20,476 nt of DNA from Dehalococcoidia bacterium. GTDB lineage: Bacteria; Chloroflexota; Dehalococcoidia; UBA6926. Where the stretch lies: assembly GCA_012271225.1 (NCBI GenBank), contig JAAXGS010000073.1:1-20476 (forward strand). The letters run 5' to 3'. The position numbers and the translations under genes were made by a program. Numbering within the stretch: the stretch's first letter is position 1; every line of letters starts with the position of its first letter. Below, piece by piece: positions 13,020-20,409 of this stretch. The notes under the pieces are model-generated. The model did not search any database. It was not told the origin of the DNA and saw nothing but the letters and a program-made list of their open reading frames with translations.

Positions 13020-15636
13020 CGCCCGGCCGCGCCGCCGCAGACGCATTGGGCGCGCCATGCGCTTGGGTTTTGCGCTTGCCGCCGTTCTGACGCTTGGCGT
13101 GATCACGGGGGGCGGGCCGGCCCTTGCGCAGGAGTCAGACGGCTATCAGGCGCCGCATGACAGGACGGGCCCGGCCACGGACACCATCTACTTCCGCTCA
13201 TTCAATGTGGACCTCGCGCCGCAGGAACTCCAGCGGGATGAGATGGACATGTACATCTTCAACCTCAAGACGGAGGCCGCGCAGGCGCTGCGTGACGATT
13301 CCTCCATCCGCCTGTATGAGGCGCCCGCCGCGACGATCTCGCTCATCCTCAATCCCGCCCCGGCGCCAGAGGGCCAGCTGAACCCATTCTCCATTCCGGA
13401 GGTTCGCCGCGCAATGCAGCACCTGATCAATCGCGAGTTCATCACGCAGGAGATCTACAAGGGGCTCGCGCGGCCCATGCACACGCACGTCAACCCCTTC
13501 GATTTCGACTACACAGTCGTCGGGGAGATGCTGGCGCGTCAGGACCTGTCCTATGACCCGGACCGCGCGCGCGCCGCCATCTCACAGGCGATGAACGCCG
13601 CCGGCGCCAGCATGGTCGATGGTTCCTGGAACTACAACGGGGAGCCGATTCGCCTGCGGTTCATCATCCGCGTGGAGGATGAGCGGCGCGACGTTGGAGA
13701 CCTGATCCGCGCGGAGCTTGAGGCCGCCGGCTTCCTCATCGCGCCCATCTACCATCAGTTCGCTCCCGCCATCCTGTCCGTCTACAGCACGGACCCGCAG
13801 CTGTTTGAGTGGCACCTCTACACGGAGGGGTGGGGCCGCGGCGCTGCCGAACGCTACGATTCCGCAACCGTCAACCAGATGGCCGCGCCCTGGCTGGGCA
13901 ACATGCCCGGCTGGCAGGAGACCGGATTCTGGCAGTATGAAAACGCCCGTCTTGATGATCTGGGGCAGCGCATCTTCCGCGGCGATTTCCAGGATCAGGC
14001 GGAACGCGACGCCCTCTATGAGGAGGCCACGCGGCTGTCAGTTGAGGAATCCGTTCGCATCTGGCTTGCGACCATTCTGACCACGTTCCCGGCGGCATCC
14101 GGGATACAGGGAGTGACGGAGGACGTGGCCGCCGGGCCAAAGCTGCAATGGACGTTTCGGGAGGCGCACACGCCCGGACAGGACACCCTGACCGTCGGCC
14201 ACCTCTGGGTGTGGACGGAGCGCAGCACGTGGAACCCCGTGTCCGGCTTCGGTGACGTGTACAGCAGCGACATCTGGCGAAACCTGGTTGATCCTGCGAT
14301 GACGCGCCACCCCTTCACCGGCTTGCCCATTCCCATGCGCGCGAGCTATGAGGTTCAGACTGCCGGGCCGTCCGGAAAGCTGGCGGTGCCCGCGGACGCG
14401 CAGATGTGGGACGCCAACGCGGGGCGGTGGGCGGATGTTGGCTCCGGCGCGCAGGCCACATCCCTGGTCACCTTTGACTACAGCAAGTATTTCCAGGCCC
14501 CGTGGCACCACGGCCAGCGGATCACCATGGCGGACCTGGTCTATGACATCTATCAGAACTTTGACATGGTCTATGGGCCGGAGAAATCGCAGGTGGAATT
14601 CGCGCTGGCGACCACGTCCCGCCCGCTGCTTGACACCATTCAGGGTTTCCGCGTTCTGGATGAGAACCGCATCGAGGTGTACGTCGATTACTGGCATTTT
14701 GTGGACGACTACATCGCTGAATACGCCGTGCCGGGCGGGCTCTCCATGCCGTGGGAGGTGCAGGCCGCCATGGATGATGTGGTGTTCAACCAGCGCCGCG
14801 CCGCCTACAGCGACACATCCGCCCAGCGCTTTGGCGTCCCCTGGCTCAGCCTGGTGCAGGATCGCGACGCGCGAACCGTGGACCGCACACTGCGGCAGTT
14901 TGAGCAGGCCGGATTCGTCCCCCGGGAGGCGCTCACCATCGGCGGTCGGACGCTGGTGACGGAGCAGGAGGCGGAGGAGCGGTACCGCGCCGCGCAGGAC
15001 TGGTTTGATGCGCGGGGCCTGATGGTCATCAGCAACGGCCCGTTTTTCCTGCAGCGCTTTGATCCGCCCGCGCAGTTCGCGGAGCTGCGCGCGTTCAGAG
15101 CCCCCAACTACCCGTTTACGCCCGGCGATTGGCACTTCGGCAGCGCCGCGGGCATCAGCGTTGAGCCGGAGCCGGTCAGCGGCATCGTCATCGGCCGGCC
15201 CTTGAACGTTGCCGTCTCCGTGAACGGCCCCGGCGCGCTCGGCGTTCGGTACGTCTGGTCCGATCCCGCAACCGGCAACATCGTCAAGACGGGGGATGCG
15301 TCCCCCGCTGCCGATGATCCCGGACGGTTCAGCGTCCCGTTCTCGGCAGGGGAGACCGCCGCCCTGGTTCCGGGCCTGTACCGGCTCTCTGTCACCGCCT
15401 ACAGCGATCAACTCTCGACCGTGTCCGAGCGCGTGATCACGGTGGAGGCGTCGCCCACAGGGACGTCTCCCGGCGACGGCGCGGACGGCACGCCGACCAC
15501 GGGCAACGGCTCCGGCGATGACTCCGGCGGCTGCGGCTTTGGCGCGGCGACGGCTGACCTGCTTATCATCGGGGGTCTGCTGGCCGGCATAGCGGGCATC
15601 CGCCGCCGGCGGGGCGGGGTGACCGCACTGCAGTAA
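13012..15636 (+). CDS. Family-5 solute-binding protein with halves in swapped order and a C-terminal anchor
   Basis: An 874-residue exported receptor. The basic N-terminus and hydrophobic segment (17-40, PALAQ end) form a signal peptide without a lipobox. Residues 55-380 look like the late half of a family-5 receptor: EMDMYIFNLKTEAAQAL, LNPFSIPEVRRAMQHLINREFITQEIYKG and YDPDRARAAI. Residues 392-575 resemble the early half (TLTVGHLWVWT, WHHGQRITMADLVYDIY), and 675-710 resemble the NGPFFLQRFDPP to DWHFG segment. A beta-rich module (about 715-812), a Gly/Thr/Asp linker and a GGCGFG motif lead to a hydrophobic helix and RRRR (864-867). I chose ATG 13012, inside the previous stop, with GGAG nine bases upstream. 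It may serve the transporter at 2599-7170. Confidence 0.85.
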   Translation: MPSARPRRRRRIGRAMRLGFALAAVLTLGVITGGGPALAQESDGYQAPHDRTGPATDTIYFRSFNVDLAPQELQRDEMDMYIFNLKTEAAQALRDDSSIRLYEAPAATISLILNPAPAPEGQLNPFSIPEVRRAMQHLINREFITQEIYKGLARPMHTHVNPFDFDYTVVGEMLARQDLSYDPDRARAAISQAMNAAGASMVDGSWNYNGEPIRLRFIIRVEDERRDVGDLIRAELEAAGFLIAPIYHQFAPAILSVYSTDPQLFEWHLYTEGWGRGAAERYDSATVNQMAAPWLGNMPGWQETGFWQYENARLDDLGQRIFRGDFQDQAERDALYEEATRLSVEESVRIWLATILTTFPAASGIQGVTEDVAAGPKLQWTFREAHTPGQDTLTVGHLWVWTERSTWNPVSGFGDVYSSDIWRNLVDPAMTRHPFTGLPIPMRASYEVQTAGPSGKLAVPADAQMWDANAGRWADVGSGAQATSLVTFDYSKYFQAPWHHGQRITMADLVYDIYQNFDMVYGPEKSQVEFALATTSRPLLDTIQGFRVLDENRIEVYVDYWHFVDDYIAEYAVPGGLSMPWEVQAAMDDVVFNQRRAAYSDTSAQRFGVPWLSLVQDRDARTVDRTLRQFEQAGFVPREALTIGGRTLVTEQEAEERYRAAQDWFDARGLMVISNGPFFLQRFDPPAQFAELRAFRAPNYPFTPGDWHFGSAAGISVEPEPVSGIVIGRPLNVAVSVNGPGALGVRYVWSDPATGNIVKTGDASPAADDPGRFSVPFSAGETAALVPGLYRLSVTAYSDQLSTVSERVITVEASPTGTSPGDGADGTPTTGNGSGDDSGGCGFGAATADLLIIGGLLAGIAGIRRRRGGVTALQ

Positions 15637-15646
15637 CAGTTCTGAC

Positions 15647-15679
15647 GGCGCGGGCTCCCGCAGCCCGGGTGACCGCGCC
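15647..15679 (+). terminator. GC-rich hairpin after the binding-protein gene
   Basis: Arms GGCGCGG (15647-15653) and CCGCGCC (15673-15679) are perfectly complementary. An alternative inner hairpin is CGGGCT/AGCCCG (15651-15656 with 15662-15667). It begins 11 bases after the stop codon. No U-tract follows, so an intrinsic terminator is possible but not certain. Confidence 0.35.
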
Positions 15680-15787
15680 GGCCAATCCGCAGACTCGGCG
15701 CGCCGCCGCCGTTCGGTTGTATTCACGCGCTCTCCCTGCTCACGCTCCTGCTGCCCGTTGCGCGGAACGGGAGTACACTTAGCGATC

Positions 15788-18121
15788 ATGGCGCGTGCGC
15801 GTTCAGCCACAGGCAGGCAATCGGAATCCGCCGTGGATGCCGGAACAATCGCGGATGCCGGGACAATGACGGCGGCATCCGTGGAGGACGGCGCCGCGCG
15901 CGCGGCGTACGCGGAGCTTGAGGCGCGGCTGCGGGATCAGCGGCTTGCGCCGGAGAGACTCGACACGATTCAGGCCGCGTATGAGATGGCGGAGCGCGCC
16001 CATGCGGGGCAGTTCCGCGAGTCCGGGGAGCCGTTCGTCTGCCATCCGCTTGAAACGGCGCTCATCCTGACGGACGTGCAGATGCTTGACAGCCCAACGC
16101 TGCAGGCCGCGCTGTTGCATGACGTGGTCGAGGACTCTCCCATCACCCTCGATGAGGTGAATGAGGCATTCGGCGGCGAGGTTGCCGATCTGGTGGACGG
16201 CGTCACCAAGCTCTCCCGCCTGTCCGGACATCGGCAGCAGGGCGGCGCGGGCGGTGATGCCCGAACGCAGCGGGCGCAGGGCAACGCGTTTCAGGCGGAG
16301 AACCTGCGCAAGATGCTGATCGCGATGGCGCAGGACGTCCGCGTCGTGCTGATCAAGCTGGCAGATCGCCTGCACAACATGCGAACGCTCGACGCCCTCT
16401 CCGCGGACAAGCGGCAGAGAATCTCCCGGGAGACGCGGGACATCTACGCGCCGTTGGCCCATCGACTGGGCATCGACAGCATCGAGTCCGAGTTGAATGA
16501 TCTGGCCTTCTCCCATCTTGAGCCGGCGCGGCATCGCCGTATCGCCGATCTTGTCGCCTCACGCCTCACGGAGCGCGCAACAGGGATGAGCGAGGCCCTG
16601 CGCGCCCTGACGGACACGCTCGCGGCGCAGGGCTTCGCGGAGGCCGAGGTGTCCGGCCGCGCCAAGAGCATCTACAGCATCGCCCAAAAGGTGGAGCGGT
16701 ACCGCGATATCGGGCGAGAGTTTGAGGACATCAATGACCTGCAGGCCGTCCGCGTCATCGTCGACGATGTACAGGGTTGCTATGCGGTGCTGGGCATTGT
16801 TCACGGACTCTGGCGGCCTCTCCCCGGGCAATTCGATGACTACATCGCCAACCCGCGTGAAAGCGGGTATCAATCGCTCCACACCACCGTTCTGACGTCC
16901 GGCGGCGCACCGTTGGAGGTGCAGATACGGACGGCGGAGATGCATCGCGCGGCGGAGTACGGCATCGCCGCCCACTGGCGCTACAAGGAGGGCGCGGCGG
17001 GCGGGCAGTTTGATGACAGGATTGCGTGGCTGCGGCAGCTTCTGGACTGGCAGCGCGACGTGATCGGCGCGCAGGAGTTCGTTGACCAGCTCAAGCGGGA
17101 GATCCTCGTCGATCAGGTCTACGTCTATACGCCGCAGGGTGAAATCAGGGAGCTGCCGGCCGGCTCAACCCCCCTGGATTTCGCGTTTCGCATCCACACG
17201 GACCTGGGCTACGGAACGGCGGGGGCAAAGGTCAACGGCCGAATGGTCTCCCTGAGCCACACGCTCCGAAACGGAGACACCATCGAGATCATCCCGTCCC
17301 GGACGCCAAAGGGCCCCAGCCTGGACTGGCTCAACCCGGACCTGGGGTACGTGCGCACGGAGTTGGCGCGGTCCAAGATTCGACACTGGTTCCGCGCGCA
17401 GGAGCGCTCAGAGAGCGCGGCGCGCGGAAAGCAGTTGCTTGAACGGGAGGCGCGGCGCCTGAGCGTCGCGCTTGACCCGCAGCATCTCGCCGGACTCTTC
17501 GGGTATCAGACGGCGGATGAGTTCATCCTCGCTCTGGGCACCGGGCAGGTCGGCGTGAATCAGATTGCCGGGCGCATCGCCCCGCCGCGGGAGGAAACCG
17601 AGACCATCCACGTGCGGCCGTCAAGCGGCGAGCTCTCCGTCAACGTTGTTGGGCTCGGCGCGACGCCCGCGCGCTCCGCTCCGTGCTGCCGCCCAATGCC
17701 GGGCGAGGAGATCATCGGGTTCATCACCCGCAACCGCGGCGTCACTGTCCATCGGCGGGACTGCCGCAATGTCGCCAACGAGGATGAGCCGGAGCGGCTG
17801 ATGGACGTGAACTGGCCGGACTTTGAACAGAAATACCCAACCGGCATCGGCATTCTGTCCCACGACCGGGTGGGGCTGCTGCGGGACATCACCACGCTTG
17901 TGTCAGCCGACCACATCAACATCACCGGCGTTCGAGATAGACACAATGCGGACCGCACGGTTACGATAACCCTGACGGTTGAGGCGAGCGGCCTGCCACA
18001 GGTCAGCCGCATGATGTCCCGTCTGGGGGACCTTCCCGGAGTCATCAACGTCTACCGGACATCGAGGCAGAACACGGGCGGCGGCTGGGCGCCCGCGACA
18101 GAACAGAAACGCCGTTCATGA
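15788..18121 (+). CDS. relA: RelA/SpoT-family (p)ppGpp synthetase/hydrolase
   Basis: Long-type stringent-response enzyme, 777 residues from ATG 15788; a TTG ten codons earlier is also possible. The hydrolase domain is intact, with CHPLETA (His86), HDVVED (111-116) and the DRLHNMRTL block. The synthetase has GRAKSIYSI, the EFEDINDLQAVRV strand, YIANPRESGYQSLHTTV and EVQIRTAEMH. The motif before YIANP reads QFDD (348-351), closer to the acidic ExDD form of RelA than the RxKD form of bifunctional enzymes. TGS (about 438-505), a Cys-bearing CCRPMPGEEIIGF zinc-finger/RRM region (about 632) and a C-terminal ACT domain (about 686-762) follow. A Gly/Gln-rich insert lies near residues 145-165. S20 follows 66 bases later. 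Confidence 0.95.
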   Translation: MARARSATGRQSESAVDAGTIADAGTMTAASVEDGAARAAYAELEARLRDQRLAPERLDTIQAAYEMAERAHAGQFRESGEPFVCHPLETALILTDVQMLDSPTLQAALLHDVVEDSPITLDEVNEAFGGEVADLVDGVTKLSRLSGHRQQGGAGGDARTQRAQGNAFQAENLRKMLIAMAQDVRVVLIKLADRLHNMRTLDALSADKRQRISRETRDIYAPLAHRLGIDSIESELNDLAFSHLEPARHRRIADLVASRLTERATGMSEALRALTDTLAAQGFAEAEVSGRAKSIYSIAQKVERYRDIGREFEDINDLQAVRVIVDDVQGCYAVLGIVHGLWRPLPGQFDDYIANPRESGYQSLHTTVLTSGGAPLEVQIRTAEMHRAAEYGIAAHWRYKEGAAGGQFDDRIAWLRQLLDWQRDVIGAQEFVDQLKREILVDQVYVYTPQGEIRELPAGSTPLDFAFRIHTDLGYGTAGAKVNGRMVSLSHTLRNGDTIEIIPSRTPKGPSLDWLNPDLGYVRTELARSKIRHWFRAQERSESAARGKQLLEREARRLSVALDPQHLAGLFGYQTADEFILALGTGQVGVNQIAGRIAPPREETETIHVRPSSGELSVNVVGLGATPARSAPCCRPMPGEEIIGFITRNRGVTVHRRDCRNVANEDEPERLMDVNWPDFEQKYPTGIGILSHDRVGLLRDITTLVSADHINITGVRDRHNADRTVTITLTVEASGLPQVSRMMSRLGDLPGVINVYRTSRQNTGGGWAPATEQKRRS

Positions 18122-18187
18122 CGCGCGCAGACACGATGTGGCGCGCGCACCGGACAGAGCACAGAGCAGGGCAAGGAGTAGCAGAGC

Positions 18188-18466
18188 GTGACGAAGGGGA
18201 TCTCAGCGGCAAAGGCGCACAGGCGGTCACTGCGGCGGCGCGAGGTGAACCGCCGCCGCAATCGGACAATACGGACACTCATCCGCCGGGCGCGTGAGTC
18301 GATTGCCGAAAGCTCCGCCGAAGGCTCCCAGGCTGCGCAGGACGCCGTTCAGCGCGCCATGGTCGCGCTGGATCGCGCCAGGAGCAAGGGCACCCTGCAC
18401 GCCAGGAACGTCGATCGACGCAAGAGCCGCCTGGCGCGGCTGTTGAGCCGGGCGCAGGCGGCCTGA
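18188..18466 (+). CDS. rpsT: 30S ribosomal protein S20
   Basis: A very basic 92-residue protein with the S20 pattern: SAAKAHRRSLRRREVNRRRNRTIRT at the N-terminus, a long helix, and GTLHARNVDRRKSRLARL near the C-terminus (the family's G-hxN-AaRkKSRL motif). It binds 16S rRNA in the 30S body. The start is GTG with AAGGAG nine bases upstream. Length is normal. It follows the RelA/SpoT gene by 66 bases and may be co-transcribed. The linkage of S20 to an unrelated regulator is ordinary. Confidence 0.94.
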   Translation: MTKGISAAKAHRRSLRRREVNRRRNRTIRTLIRRARESIAESSAEGSQAAQDAVQRAMVALDRARSKGTLHARNVDRRKSRLARLLSRAQAA

Positions 18467-18501
18467 TTCCGAGGCAGTCAGGGCCAGGTGCACAGCATGG
18501 C

Positions 18502-18510
18502 TGGCATAAT
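18502..18510 (+). promoter_or_regulatory. Possible extended -10 promoter of tRNA-Leu
   Basis: TGG-CATAAT is a TGn-extended -10 element, 33 bases before tRNA-Leu. The -35 position is poor at any normal spacing. It may be the tRNA promoter; otherwise the tRNA is read through from rpsT. Confidence 0.35.
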
Positions 18511-18543
18511 GGATCACATCGATACGGCCGCGCCTGATCCCGC

Positions 18544-18630
18544 GCCGGGGTGGCGGAACGGCAGACGCGGCGGACTTAAAATCCGCTTCCCCTCGCGGGA
18601 GTGCGGGTTCGATCCCCGCCCCCGGCACCA
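18544..18630 (+). tRNA. trnL: tRNA-Leu (anticodon TAA)
   Basis: An 87-base class II tRNA: acceptor GCCGGGG/CCCCGGC, anticodon stem GCGGA/TCCGC around loop CTTAAAA, a long variable arm (TTCCCCTCGCGGGAGT), T-loop TTCGATC, A73 and encoded CCA. It reads UUA and UUG. It is the second leucine tRNA in the window, far from the cluster at 7213-7592. Confidence 0.97.
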
Positions 18631-18681
18631 GGCGTTCAATCACACACACGCGGCGGAGTGACGCGCCCGGGGTCATTGCGT

Positions 18682-19413
18682 ATGTCCAGGGACACGGTCC
18701 GTATTCTCCACACCTCAGACGTGCACATCGGCGCGTTCACGGAGCGCTGGTCGCCGCAGCCCCGAAAGTGCCTGCACGCCTTCAAGATCGTTGTGGATCG
18801 CGCCCTTGAGGAGCGCGTGGACGCCGTGCTCATCGCGGGGGATTTCTTCGACCACAACCGCATCCGAGCTGAGGTAGCGGACTATGTGCTTGAGCAACTG
18901 GAGCGGCTGCCGATGCCGACGGTCATCCTGCCCGGCAACCACGATCCCCTGGAGGCCAACTCCGTCTACTGGCGAATGGACCTTGAGGGCCGCACGCCAA
19001 ACGTCCATCTGATCAAGAACCCGGAGGGGGAGACGGTGACGTATCCGGAGCTTGGTCTTGCGGTGTGGGGAAAGCCTCACATCAGCTATGACGATGTCTC
19101 GCTGCTGCCGCTCAAGGAGCCTCCGCCGCGCGGCCCGGAGCCGTGGCAGATCGCCATTGGACACGGCCATTATGTGCGTGATCCTGCGGATGCCGGACGC
19201 TCATACCCCATCTATCCGGAGGAGATCGCCGCCTGTGATCGGGATTACGTCGCGCTGGGCCACTGGGACGCCCACATGGACATCAGTCAGGGCAACGTCG
19301 TTGCCTACTACCCCGGCTCCCCCACGTGGGTTGGCCTGTCATCCATTGTTGAGTTCGCCAATCAGAACGGCGCGCGCAGCGTGTCCGTCACGTCCTTCCC
19401 CGTTTCACCCTAG
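18682..19413 (+). CDS. SbcD/Mre11-like metallophosphoesterase
   Basis: A 243-residue calcineurin-like phosphoesterase. The metal-site motifs appear in order: SDVHIG (Asp13, His15), GDFFD (Asp54, Asp57), GNHD (Asn86, His87, Asp88), GHGH (160-163) and GHWDAH (193-198). The order and the GDFFDHNR sequence resemble the exonuclease family of SbcD, Mre11 and YhaO, but the protein is short and lacks the long C-terminal part of SbcD. No SbcC partner is visible here. The last motif has three residues between the His pair (HWDAH) instead of one. It may act on DNA or on another phosphoester. ATG 18682 is the likely start, although its ribosome site is weak (CGGGGT); earlier codons run into the tRNA. Confidence 0.85.
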   Translation: MSRDTVRILHTSDVHIGAFTERWSPQPRKCLHAFKIVVDRALEERVDAVLIAGDFFDHNRIRAEVADYVLEQLERLPMPTVILPGNHDPLEANSVYWRMDLEGRTPNVHLIKNPEGETVTYPELGLAVWGKPHISYDDVSLLPLKEPPPRGPEPWQIAIGHGHYVRDPADAGRSYPIYPEEIAACDRDYVALGHWDAHMDISQGNVVAYYPGSPTWVGLSSIVEFANQNGARSVSVTSFPVSP

Positions 19414-19487
19414 TCAGCGCGCAGGCGCGCCCGCTCCGCCCCTCACAGTTCCTGTGTAGACCGGAATTGCCCGCATCCGCCGCGCGA

Positions 19488-19524
19488 GCCTCCGCACGCT
19501 GTACTACGCGCGCTTGGCGGAGGC
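19488..19524. terminator. Inverted repeat downstream of the phosphoesterase gene
   Basis: GCCTCCGC (19488-19495) and GCGGAGGC (19517-19524) pair perfectly around a 21-base loop, between the phosphoesterase stop and the promoter of the NYN gene. No U-tract follows beyond a short GTCTTC, so termination is only a possibility. Confidence 0.35.
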
Positions 19525-19550
19525 GTCTTCACGGGCGCGTCCATACGAAG

Positions 19551-19559
19551 TGGTATACT
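19551..19559 (+). promoter_or_regulatory. Extended -10 promoter of the NYN gene
   Basis: TGG-TATACT has the TGn extension and five of six -10 consensus bases. The -35 position is weak at the 17-base spacing, as is usual for extended -10 promoters. Transcription would start near 19566, giving a leader of about 45 bases to the ribosome site. Confidence 0.55.
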
Positions 19560-19574
19560 GCGTTTGAGCGATTC

Positions 19575-19590
19575 TTTGAATCGGTTCAAA
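19575..19590 (+). promoter_or_regulatory. Operator-like palindrome just downstream of the NYN promoter
   Basis: TTTGAA-TCGG-TTCAAA is a perfect six-base inverted repeat with a four-base spacer, in an AT-rich patch about 10 to 25 bases after the expected transcription start. It overlaps a second inverted repeat, GATTC-TTT-GAATC (19570-19582). It could be a repressor site or an RNA hairpin in the leader. Confidence 0.35.
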
Positions 19591-19610
19591 TCAACGGATT
19601 GAGAACGAAC

Positions 19611-19617
19611 AAGGAGG
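19611..19617 (+). promoter_or_regulatory. Strong ribosome-binding site without a standard start codon nearby
   Basis: AAGGAGG is a full anti-Shine-Dalgarno match. The codon six bases later, in the NYN frame, is ACG (19624-19626). The first standard in-frame start, GTG 19657, is 39 bases away and has no site of its own. Confidence 0.6.
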
Positions 19618-19656
19618 TGGACCACGACCATCGAGAGAGCATCGACACCGGCGCCG

Positions 19657-20319
19657 GTGGACCAGAATCGTCCATGGCGTGACGGCGGCGAGCGTATCGC
19701 CATATTCATTGACGGCAGCAATCTTTACCATGCCCTGGAGGAATCCTGCGGGCGCACGGATTTGGACTTTGCGGCGTTCATTCAATGGATCGCCGGAGAG
19801 CGGCCGCTGTTCCGCACGTACTACTACAACGTCATGCAGGATGAGGCGCGCCGCCCGACGGAGTATCAGCAGCAGCAGCGTTTCCTGCAGGCCCTGTATC
19901 TGATTCCCTACGTAGAGACACGCTTTGGGACGACGCGCGTGCGTGACGGGCAGATTGTGGAGAAGGGCGTGGATATCATGCTCGCCACAGACCTGCTCTA
20001 CTACGCCTGGCAGGATTACTACGATATGGCCGTGCTCGTTTCAGGCGACGGCGATTTCGCCTACGCGATTCAGACGCTGAAGAACATCGGCAAGTACGTG
20101 CAGGTTGTTACGTTTGAATCCAACCAGTCGCCGGACCTCTGGCAAACTGCCGATCTCCGCACACTCCTGACGCTGGACCTTCTCACGCAGGAGAATCTCT
20201 GGGTGAACAAGGAGCCGGTCAGGAAGCGGCGGCGGCGGACGCCAACCAGCACGGGCAAGCGGACAACCAGAAAGAACGGCGTGACCAACGGCCGGGCGGA
20301 ACTCGCAGTGGCGCAATAA
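19657..20319 (+). CDS. NYN-domain (LabA/DUF88-like) nuclease-type protein
   Basis: A 220-residue protein with a PIN-like NYN fold. Acidic metal-site residues are visible in FIDGSNLYHAL (Asp19), EKGVDIMLATDLL (Asp106, Asp112) and VLVSGDGDF (Asp131, Asp133). NYN proteins are thought to be metal-dependent RNases in RNA turnover; activity is not shown here. The C-terminal 35 residues are basic (VRKRRRRTPTSTGKR) and could bind RNA. I list GTG 19657 as the first standard start, but the AAGGAGG site at 19611-19617 points to an upstream codon. Using ACG 19624 would add TTIERASTPAP. An extended -10 promoter and an AT-rich palindrome precede it. A GC palindrome follows its stop directly. Confidence 0.88.
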   Translation: MDQNRPWRDGGERIAIFIDGSNLYHALEESCGRTDLDFAAFIQWIAGERPLFRTYYYNVMQDEARRPTEYQQQQRFLQALYLIPYVETRFGTTRVRDGQIVEKGVDIMLATDLLYYAWQDYYDMAVLVSGDGDFAYAIQTLKNIGKYVQVVTFESNQSPDLWQTADLRTLLTLDLLTQENLWVNKEPVRKRRRRTPTSTGKRTTRKNGVTNGRAELAVAQ

Positions 20320-20320
20320 C

Positions 20321-20346
20321 CGGCCGCCGCCGCGCGGCGGCGGCCG
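20321..20346. terminator. Perfect 26-base GC palindrome after the NYN gene
   Basis: CGGCCGCCGCCGC is followed directly by its exact reverse complement, one base after the NYN stop codon. It can form a very stable hairpin, or a cruciform in DNA. There is no U-tract on either side. It lies between convergent genes and may stop transcription from both. Confidence 0.5.
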
Positions 20347-20409
20347 CCCACAAAGCGGGGGAGAATTCAGTGCTGCTCGCTGCCGCGCGGCCGTGCTGGG
20401 CAGGGAAAC

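Noticed and set aside
14038..15810. A 590-codon minus-strand open frame opposite the second binding-protein gene
   Set aside because: It is antisense to a gene with clear family motifs and a signal peptide. Long antisense frames are expected in GC-rich genes, and the protein has no recognisable domains.
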